From Candidatus Omnitrophica bacterium UBA6233 (GTDB lineage: Bacteria; Omnitrophota; Gorgyraeia; Gygaellales; Profunditerraquicolaceae), in the NCBI GenBank assembly GCA_002440965.1, contig DJWJ01000003.1, forward strand, positions 1 to 24,407: 24,407 bases of DNA, written 5' to 3'. Below, one piece after another: positions 14,257 to 22,600 of the stretch (position 1 is the stretch's first letter; each line of letters opens with the position of its first letter). The notes under the pieces were generated by a model. That model ran no database searches. It had not been told where the DNA came from and worked only from the letters and a program-made list of their open reading frames with translations. The translations under genes were made by a program, and so were the position numbers.

Positions 14257-15397
14257 CAAACCTGTTTTTTCCCCGCATATCTTTAGGAATAGGATCCATA
14301 TTTTTAGGTTCGATTAACGGCTTTATAATCCTGATAATTAAATCAAGAAACGGGTTAAAGGCTTTAGCATAGATATCTAACGGTATTAGTTTTGCACCTA
14401 AGCGGATTTTAGGATGATAATCGCTAAAGCCCGGTTGATAAACCTTGATCCGATTCGTTATGCACCAGTTTATGTTGTAACAGAAAGTCGTATAATAGAG
14501 GCAGTATTTGCGGGCTACAGAATAATCGAACCCGATGAACTTATCGATGAATACCCCGTTTTTAATCAGGCATAGATTAAAAGCGATAATCTTGTTTTGG
14601 TCGTAGCTGATGAAATATTTCGCTACTCCGGGCATATTCTTGCAGATATCCAAAAAGAATTTTTTGGTCAGGGTTTCAAAGTGGACATCAGCGTCGTTAA
14701 AATTGTTCAGGTAAAGCTTGTAGATATCTTCGATAATATCGGTTACGTCTGTTCGCTCTTCAGTTTTGAGTTGGACAAGTTCTTGGGAGTAGCGCAGTTT
14801 CTTCTTTAAGTCTTTCCGGGTGTTTTTCCCCAGATTTTGGATATATTCTTCAAGAGAGCCGGCCTTTATGCTGATCGCGGTGGTAGGCATAGACTCCAAT
14901 TTTATGAATTTTTTTTGTTTCAGGTATTCAGTTAATTTTGGATACTTTGCGGAGAGGTTATAAAAGGCCATCCCCAAAATTCCTCCGTTTTTAGAGAATT
15001 CTTGCAGTTTTTCCAGCGATTTATCCAAGATTGCCGCGAGGTTTACATCGGAGGATAGCCCCATTGAAAATCCTTCGGTAGTGGGGGAACCGATAAAAAG
15101 GACTTTTAGTTTTAACCAGCGGTTAAAGATATTAAATGTTTCCCGGAGGCGCTTAGGAAAGAGCATTGCGAAAGAAAAGTCCATAACGAAGAAAGGCAGG
15201 ATTAATACCGTGCTGTTGTTTTCTTTCCCAATGAGGTAGCTGAAGGAAAAATTTCCCGCTTCGCCTTCCTCCAGGGTTTTCAAATAGCCGTAGCTTTCAA
15301 TCAGTTCATTGCCAAAAAGAGCGTCCCAATCCTGCCGGGGAATATCGTTAATAGTATTGACTATCGAAAAATCGAATTTGAGGCTGTTTGTTTCCAT
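14237..15397 (-). CDS. GNAT/FemAB-like N-acyltransferase
   Basis: About 386 residues from the ATG at 15397 (a TTG six codons earlier is possible). The C-terminal half resembles the FemAB/GNAT (Acetyltransf_6 or DUF482-type) fold: NLGKNTRKDLKKKLRYSQEL, then DADVHFETLTKKFF and KYFISYDQNKIIAFNLCLIKNGVFIDKFIGFDYSVAR. In such proteins this part carries the acyl-CoA or aminoacyl-tRNA site. The N-terminal half looks like a diverged repeat. Relatives work in peptidoglycan bridge, exopolysaccharide or lipid N-acylation; the substrate is unknown. It converges on the ketosynthase operon, so it is not co-transcribed with it, though it could use its acyl product. No signal peptide and no Shine-Dalgarno. 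Confidence 0.7.
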   Translation of the reverse strand: METNSLKFDFSIVNTINDIPRQDWDALFGNELIESYGYLKTLEEGEAGNFSFSYLIGKENNSTVLILPFFVMDFSFAMLFPKRLRETFNIFNRWLKLKVLFIGSPTTEGFSMGLSSDVNLAAILDKSLEKLQEFSKNGGILGMAFYNLSAKYPKLTEYLKQKKFIKLESMPTTAISIKAGSLEEYIQNLGKNTRKDLKKKLRYSQELVQLKTEERTDVTDIIEDIYKLYLNNFNDADVHFETLTKKFFLDICKNMPGVAKYFISYDQNKIIAFNLCLIKNGVFIDKFIGFDYSVARKYCLYYTTFCYNINWCITNRIKVYQPGFSDYHPKIRLGAKLIPLDIYAKAFNPFLDLIIRIIKPLIEPKNMDPIPKDMRGKNRFVTEEIS

Positions 15398-15405
15398 AGG
15401 GTTGC

Positions 15406-15434
15406 AGTATAACAAAAAGAATCCCCAGGCACAA
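15406..15434 (-). promoter_or_regulatory. Candidate promoter of the acyltransferase gene
   Basis: On the minus strand, TTGTGC (15434-15429), a 17-bp spacer and TATACT (15411-15406). Only eight bases separate the -10 from the ATG at 15397, so transcription would begin at or almost at the start codon (a leaderless mRNA), in line with the missing Shine-Dalgarno. Confidence 0.45.
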
Positions 15435-15500
15435 CTAAAATAAAGAAAGTGTTTTATTAACAGGGCTTCCGGTGGGGAAATGATTTGAACGCGGGGATTT

Positions 15501-15911
15501 TTATCCAGGAAGTTTGCTTTTTACTGACTCGAATAGTCTTTGCGCGTCCTTAAAGATGTTTAGTGCTTCTGTTTGACGAACCAGCCTTTCTTCATATTCA
15601 GCCATATTTTTCATCTTTAGAATTCTTATTACTCGATTTGCAATGTTATCAATATTTTCTCGGTCAAGCTGTTTAATGTTTTTAAAAAGAGTGATGGCGT
15701 CTTCATGATTTTGCCCGGCATGCCGTTGGCCCAAATAATATATGCAGAGGGCGTCAAGGCTTGCTATTCCAGAGTGGATGGCGCTTATCGCTGAAGCGTT
15801 CCATTGGTTTAAACTCAATGAATTCTTAGCGGCGCTTAAACATTCTTCAGCTCGCACAAGGTAATTTATATACAAATTTCTTTCTACCTTGCTGATTTTT
15901 ACTTTTTCCAT
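15501..15911 (-). CDS. HEPN-domain protein, partner of the MNT protein
   Basis: 136 residues, all helical. YINYLVRAEECLSAAKNSLSLNQWNASAISA followed by IHSGIASLDALCIYYLGQRHAGQNHEDAITLF is the pattern of HEPN proteins encoded beside MNT nucleotidyltransferases. R63-HAGQN-H69 may be the RNase-type Rx(4-6)H motif of the HEPN superfamily, though its place at the end of the third helix rather than near the C-terminus is not textbook. The HxY target tyrosine of the HepT/MntA systems is not seen. The ATG follows directly on the TAA of the upstream gene (15912-15914), so the two are coupled. Likely role: toxin or RNA-binding half of a toxin-antitoxin-like pair. A purely accessory role cannot be excluded. 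Confidence 0.78.
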   Translation of the reverse strand: MEKVKISKVERNLYINYLVRAEECLSAAKNSLSLNQWNASAISAIHSGIASLDALCIYYLGQRHAGQNHEDAITLFKNIKQLDRENIDNIANRVIRILKMKNMAEYEERLVRQTEALNIFKDAQRLFESVKSKLPG

Positions 15912-16499
15912 TTAAATAATCCGGATTCCTTTTTCAATTTCTTTTAAAAGAAACAATTCCTTTTTTTCTTGCAATTGCGCTTCGGTTAATATATATGGCG
16001 CAAGCCTGTTTCCGTAGAGGCAAAGGCATAAGCCGGAGAGCCTATCAATATGCGTAGCCAATTCTTCGGCTTCTTTTTGCGTTTCTACTAAAATAAACAA
16101 ATCAATATCGCTGTTTACCTTGGATTTTCCTCGCGCCAGAGAACCATACAGAATAACCTTTTTTGCTAATTCCTCCGGGATATTGTCCATTATGATTTTC
16201 TTTAAGTGTTCAAGGGGGGCGGGAATCCCGGATATTTCACCTACTATTTTAGACAAAGCGATGTAAGCGTAACTTTCTTTATTGACAGACCATACGTTGG
16301 CATTACCGATGCGTTCCATGCTTGCTAAATTCAATTCGCGCAGCTCCTTCATTAGCCGGTTAATAGTCATCGGCGATAGCTTAATTACTTTGGCTAATTC
16401 ATTTTCACTCATTGAAGCTTGGTGCCCAAAAAGGTATTTTAAGATTTTAATCTTGGCCTTTGAACCAATTATTTTATCTAAAAATAATTCAAACTGCAT
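15912..16499 (-). CDS. Winged-HTH fused to MNT-type nucleotidyltransferase (antitoxin/regulator)
   Basis: 195 residues. Residues 1-85 form a winged helix: SKAKIKILKYLFGHQ, SENELAKVIKLSPMTINRLMKELREL as HTH, and NANVWSVN as wing. Residues 110-195 hold the minimal nucleotidyltransferase core LYGSLARGKSKVNSDIDLFIL, with G119-S120 and the metal-binding D131 and D133. MNT antitoxins of MNT-HEPN pairs AMPylate or bind the HEPN partner; the fused HTH suggests this one also controls transcription. The start is the ATG at 16499, supported by AGGAG (16511-16507) with a seven-base gap; an ATG at 16520 lies inside an operator palindrome and is rejected. The promoter carries two near-identical palindromes (16515-16528, 16535-16548), fitting autoregulation. 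Confidence 0.85.
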   Translation of the reverse strand: MQFELFLDKIIGSKAKIKILKYLFGHQASMSENELAKVIKLSPMTINRLMKELRELNLASMERIGNANVWSVNKESYAYIALSKIVGEISGIPAPLEHLKKIIMDNIPEELAKKVILYGSLARGKSKVNSDIDLFILVETQKEAEELATHIDRLSGLCLCLYGNRLAPYILTEAQLQEKKELFLLKEIEKGIRII

Positions 16500-16514
16500 T
16501 TTTCTTCTCCTATC

Positions 16515-16558
16515 TAACATCTATGTTAAGAGTATAACATTTATGTTATACTTGTCAA
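16515..16558 (-). promoter_or_regulatory. Promoter with twin palindromic operators for the HTH-MNT/HEPN pair
   Basis: Minus-strand TTGACA (16558-16553), a 16-bp spacer and TATACT (16536-16531). The region from -10 to -35 is itself a perfect palindrome: AGTATAACAT and ATGTTATACT around two bases (16531-16552). Inside it is TAACATTTATGTTA (16535-16548). A second palindrome, TAACATCTATGTTA (16515-16528), differs at one central base. The two centres are exactly 20 bp apart, about two helical turns, so two dimers would sit on one DNA face and block the promoter. Confidence 0.85.
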
Positions 16559-16604
16559 GTGTTGTCATCCAGAGAAAGCGTTTTCCAAAATCTCTGTTTT
16601 AACC

Positions 16605-16645
16605 TTGAATTCGCTTACCTATATTGTATACTTATATTGTATACT
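16605..16645 (+). promoter_or_regulatory. Promoter and 13-bp tandem repeat before the giant gene
   Basis: TTGAAT (16605-16610), a 16-bp spacer and TATACT (16627-16632) make a plausible promoter for the giant ORF. The -10 lies in TATATTGTATACT (16620-16632), which is repeated at once (16633-16645), giving a second TATACT. Each unit contains the palindrome GTATAC. Possible roles are tandem start sites or a regulator site. The remaining bases to the ATG at 16696 show only a weak Shine-Dalgarno-like GAAGTGAG (16683-16690). Confidence 0.55.
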
Positions 16646-16695
16646 TAAGTCAATACGTATCTGGTAAACAAAAAACTGCTTAGAAGTGAGAAAAT

Positions 16696-19600
16696 ATGCT
16701 CAGGAAAAGCAAAATTTTATCCCTCTTATTGTGTTTTAGCCTTTTATTCGAGCAGTCTGGCTTTGCTCAAGTCGCGGGCGCCTTGGATATATCCGGGCAT
16801 ATCTGCGCTTTTCGTAATTCCCTTATCCAAGACAAATTCCGGCCGCTGCACCTGCGTTACCTTTCGTATGACAATCTTAACAATAATTTCAAATTACTAT
16901 TAGATAAAGGCGATGCAAAGGGCTTAAAAGAAGCTAATCTTGAACAATCAACGCGGGTTCTTTTAAGTTATTTCTTCGTGGGGATAAGTCTGCCCAATGA
17001 TTCTTTCTGGGTAAATCTCCGTCCGGATCAGGAAGGCAATATGATTGACCCGGATTTAGCGAGGACGGATGTCGGCAAAATACTTTTGGAAGCGGATTTA
17101 CAGCTGAAGAAAGATACCGCTAAATTCACTTCTCCCGAAACTCCCGAAGGCAAAGAATACTGGAATAAGCTCTATCAGAAAGCGGGAGAAATCTTCGGTT
17201 CAGAAAACATTACCATTCCAACCTTAACTCGTCCTTGGATAATCCCGGGAGAAATCATTATCCGCGAGGCCAAAGACAATGCCTATATTTACAAGGCAAC
17301 TCTCAAAGTATGCCTGGAACAGGATTATTTAAAAGACTCAAGCGCTTACAGCTTTCAAGACGAGCGCTTGAAAGAGCTCAACGAATATTCTGCTCAAATC
17401 ATACGCGAGCGTATCCTTCCCAAGTTGACCAAAGAAGTGAATACCGCCAGGAGATACGCAGAGCTAAGGCAAGTCTATTATTCGCTTATCCTTGCCCAGT
17501 GGTTTAAGCAGAGATTCCTTGGAAAGGGCGGGCTTTATTCCTGGCTCATCGATAAAAAGAATCTCGATGGCCTTACCTCAAAAAGCGATTGGTCTAAAAC
17601 CGCCTACTTTAAAGAATACCAGAAATCATTCAAAGACGGCGAATACAACGTTCAAGAGTCAGTTTATACCTTTTCCGGTAAGACTACCAGGAGCTATTTC
17701 AGCGGAGGGATTAGCCTTGTTGGTATGAAACAGGTCATTTCTGCAGGGGTTATCTCGGGTAATCCCAATGAACTGCCAACAAGTTTGAATGTGATAGGCA
17801 TGGAAATTAAAGGGGGAGGAGTAGGAAATCTGGCAGAGATTGAAGTAGGCAAAAATCAAGTGGCCGGTGTCCCTCAAGAAACAGGAAATGAATCTGATTC
17901 CATTCTGTTGGTTACCCGGGGTGGCATAACGAGCAATATCAGCGTTTCAGAAATGGAAATAGCTATAACGGATGCATTAAGAAAACAATCAAACCAATTG
18001 TTTAATCAAGGCTCTGAACGAGCCAGAGTGGTTGATATTGGTTCTACGAGCCGCGGCACAGATATATTTGAAATTGGCGATAAAAAATTCGACATTGATT
18101 TTATGGTTCTTTTTAAAAATCAAGGAGATTTAGACTATTTTCGTAACAATTATATGGTTAATTTTGCAGATGTTAAGAATATCTTTGAAAAGAAAGGGTT
18201 GGCTATTAAGCATGTGGGTATGAATAAAAATCGCATAGGAGACTGGAAGGTAAATTATTTTATTTCAAACAAAGACCAGGAATTTAAATTAGAGGTGAAT
18301 CTATCTATCGAGAAGAAGCTTTACGCTAATTGGTTTAATGAGCAGATTAAGGAAATAGAAAATCTGGGGGCAGATGTAGAACTTTTGAAGTACGATATAA
18401 AAAGAATGAAGAAATTGGTACGACAGTTAGGGGTGTATAAGATATATGAAGGCGGGATGGGGGCGGTGGGATTAGAGCAGTTGGTTATTCAGTCAGGAGG
18501 TTCTTCTGAAGCAGGCAGGCAGATAAAAGGAGTAGGGAGTTTTCATAATGCGCTGGATTGGATTTGTAGGGTTGGTTTAGATGGGAAACAAAACCCCGTT
18601 TCTTTGCAAAAAGCAAAGGAGAATTTTAACGTATTTGATCCTGAGACCGGAGAGGATTTTGTCGATAGATTAAATGAGCAGACTTGGAAAAGCTTGGTAG
18701 CTTTAGCTAAGGAGTATCAGAAAAGAAGATTATCTAATAGTGCAGAAAGAGATATGGAGTCGGGCCTTGGCAGGGGACAATATCATGCTTGGAGTCCAGG
18801 CGAGGTTAATAACGATAATATAGATGAGTATGTAGAGAGAGTCCGAAAATTCGGCTCAGGACAGCTCGCTGTGCATATCAGTAATTCAGAATTAATAAAA
18901 GAAATCTTAAAGAAAGGGTACTTGTTGCCGCGGATCTACGCCGAATCTTATGGGGAACTGGGAAAGTTAGCCAAAGACTTGCGCTATCCAACACGTTATC
19001 TGCATTTTGCAGTGGACTATGCGGGAAATTGGAAAGACAATAAGGTAGCTTTCGTTGCTTCGGTAGAGGCACTTTTAGAAAACAAAGCCTACACTAATTC
19101 ACCGACAGAATCCAAACGAGATTGGGAGGTAACAGGTTTTAGCGATTCCGCCTACGATATAAGCAACAGATTCTATATAAATGAATTAGGCGTTATTTTG
19201 GCCCCTTCGGCATGGAAAGATGATGCTGAATTCCAGCAATTTATTTCTTCTTTATCATATAATCCGCGGATATATTATTATGAGGGGGAGACTGTTCAGG
19301 ATGGGCTTGAACAGTTTCAGAAAAAATACCAGATTAAACCCGGAAGGCTGCCTAAAATCAGCGGTTACATAGAAAACTTCAGCGCGGATACCTCAAGCCG
19401 TCTCTACATGAATATCGCTCCTTGGGCTCAATCAGGCAATAGCTCTTTCGTAGATCTGCCGCAGACAGCCGAAGAATATGCAGAAGTAGCTTTGAGGCTT
19501 TATCTATTGCCGCATGTTTCTGTTCCGCAAGAAGCCAATCAATTTGCGCAAAAAGCTTATGAGTTGGATCCCTTTTCCGCAAAAAGTAATCTTGCCAGAG

Positions 19601-22600
19601 CTCTTTATCGTGGAAGAGATGGTTCAATAGGAGAGGCGATTGCTTATTTCGAGAAAGCAATAGAATTAGGTCTTCCCCGGCAATATGAATTATTGGCTTT
19701 ATCGGGTAAGGGCGGATGGGTAGGGTTAATTCATTTTTATTCTTTAATAAGGGATTTCAGAAAAGCGGTAGAGGCAAGGGAGAGGCTGCTGGAGATTGCG
19801 GATTTTCCTTCGGGTGATGCAAGAGAACGGTATCGATTATACACGAGGGAAATGGAAGAATCCAAAGAGAAGCTGGAAGCTTATCTTAAAGAGGTCAATG
19901 GTGTTTCTTCGGTAGCAGATTTAGCAGTAATAGCCCAGTCGTTTCATCTCGTCAATTATGATATGGATATATGCGCGAAAGAAAAATCCTTCCACAAGTT
20001 TATAGATTTAGCTGCGCAGGAGTTAAATCAATTGCGCAAGGATTCTTTATCAAAAGTTGAACAGGCAAAAGAAAAAGCTTTGCAATCAACGGACAAAATT
20101 TCTGATTATTACGCCGCTGATTATTATGATGACGCCAGAAGTATAGTTAATTTGTCCAAGAAGAAACTGGAGTCCATTGAGAAATCCATATATTCGGTTT
20201 ATGAGATGTTCGCTAATATGTCAAAAGAAGGCAGATTTGATAAGAAGAATCTGGCTGAATATTCTAGTATTGAGAAATTACAAGGAGACGTTATACGCGA
20301 CATAGAGCGGTTCATCAAGAAAGGCGAGAACGATATAGGTATTGAAATTAATAAATCCGAATTCAGGAAAGAATCGGAGGATTTAAACAAAGCGATAAAG
20401 TCCGGGCCTAAGGATGCGAATCCCGGAGAAGTTAATGAGTATTTTGATAAAATAGACAATTTACTTAAGTACGCTATAAAAGAGAGGATACGGCGTTTTG
20501 AGGATAGCGGTGGAGATAGTGCTCAGTTTAAAAATCAATTGGCTCCCTTGATCAGAGAAGCGTCAGCTACGATAGATAAAGCTCTTGAAGCAATAAAAAA
20601 TAAGAAAATTACTGCGCGAGTTATTGATTTTTGGCAGGGTAAGAAAATATTTATCCCACAAAACTACAAAGAACAGTGGAGTAATCTTTTTTCTTTTTCT
20701 ACAGCCGGGAATCTCGGCGCCCAGGTCTCCCACATTAGAAACTTAGATCATCTATTACGTATCATTAATATTTTAAGAAAAAGTAAAAACGTGTCAGATA
20801 TATCTGAAAGTGCCTCTGACAGGGAGATTATTGAGTTTTGTATTAATGAGTTAAAAGCGCAGGGTTTAACTGAAGAAAGCGCCGATGAATCCGGCAACAG
20901 GATAATAAAGATAAAGAAAGAAGCGGAAAGTAATCGCCTTGCCCAGGCTATCCGCGAATGGGCGATAGATAAAGATGGCGGAGTAAGGGCTATAAATTTC
21001 CAAGGGACTGATGGCATCTGGGCAATCGTTGGTTTTGCGTCTGAATTAGAGGATAAAGACACTCTCGAGCATGAACAGCAAGAAATAGTCTATAGAAAAC
21101 AGGGGTATTCCTGGGTAGAAGCCCATAATCTGGCTGGAGGCCAAATAATCGATAAAGAAAGCGCTAGACAATACAATACCGGCCGGCAGGATAAAATTGG
21201 AGCGGCAGCAGGCAGAGGGGCATTGCCTAAAGAGCGGGCTTTAAAGCAAATTAATGAATTTAATAGCGCTGTCCGGGCAGGCAAGTATCAGCAGGGAGCC
21301 GTCGTTGATTTAAGAGGTATACTCGCCGATAAGGAAGTGATTCTTGTAGGAGATTTGCATGCCCGTTTGGATAACCTAAAAAAGGCGCTTAACCAGAACG
21401 GTAATCTAAAGAAGATTCAGAAAGGAGAAGCGGTTCTGGTTATTCTAGGCGATGCGGTGCATAGTGAAACAAATTTGCGGGAAATGGATTCATCGATTGA
21501 GATTATGCAGTTCATTATGGACTTAAAAATTGATAATCCGGATAACGTTTATTACTTGCTCGGTAATCACGATTATCTTTCCGGGAATTTTTCTAAAGGT
21601 CTTGTCGTTCAAGGGTTAGTTTATAGAAATAAAATGGAAGAGCTATATGGTAAGGAGTTTGTAGCGCTCTACGAAGATTTTATTAAGGCAAGCCCTCTGA
21701 TGGTGATTGGTAAAGGTTTTGTGGGAGTGCACGGCGGCCCTATTAAAGGCGTGTCTTTGGGGCAGATACAAAAAGTCGATGTCGCGGATGAAGGTGATTC
21801 CATTGTTAAGCAGGCTCAATGGAAGCGATATAAAGACGCAGAATTTGGTTATGATGACAAAGATGTTCAGGAATTTATGAAGAATATGGGACAGGCAGAT
21901 GGTTTATTGATAGTCGGCCACTCCCCGCATCTGATATCTTCAGGGAGATTCTTTGCGCGCCTATTCGACAAACATTATGTCATTTTTGCCGGATACAAAA
22001 ATGCTGGATATGCGGTTATGCAAGAGGGGAAAATAAATTTTGTTGAAATTACTCAAGCCTCGCCTATCTTGGAGCTTGAGGCGACAAATAGGCAGAGGGA
22101 AGAAGTAGCGATAAGTTCAAAACTTACAAAATACTTAGAAATCAATTATTCCGAATCAGGGCCTATTCATATAATCCTGGCTCCCAATACTGGAGCTGAA
22201 GTTAAGCTGGCCGTTTTTAGATATAAAGACTTGCCCGCGCGTTTTAAAGAAATGGGGTTAAACCCGGATATCGAATATTTTATTGTTGACGAAGGTCCGG
22301 GAAAATTGTCCGGGGGAGGTTTTAAGGAGATTAGGGATGGCGAAACGGTAGGCATCGGCAGGTATAATCCGGGCAGGTTTATGTTGAATCCATTAATCTC
22401 CAGAGACCATATTAGCATTAAGAGGATGGGGGACACATTTATTGTTGAGGATCTTAATTCTAAGAATGGAACAGAGATCCGGTATACTCCCTTTAAGCAG
22501 GAAGTTGTGCCTTGGGGAATGGGCGGGACAGGATTCTTGCCGCACATATTTAATAGTATTGTTAGCAGGCTCAATAATGGCCAGCCTTTAGTATTGACTC

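Noticed and set aside
15465..15500. tRNA 3'-end look-alike on the minus strand (TTCAAATC followed by CCCCACC)
   Set aside because: The flanking bases cannot form a T stem, and no matching acceptor or anticodon arm is found upstream.
16500..16520. Upstream ATG for the HTH-MNT gene
   Set aside because: It lies inside an operator palindrome and close to the predicted transcript start, and the Shine-Dalgarno lies after it; 16499 is the better start.
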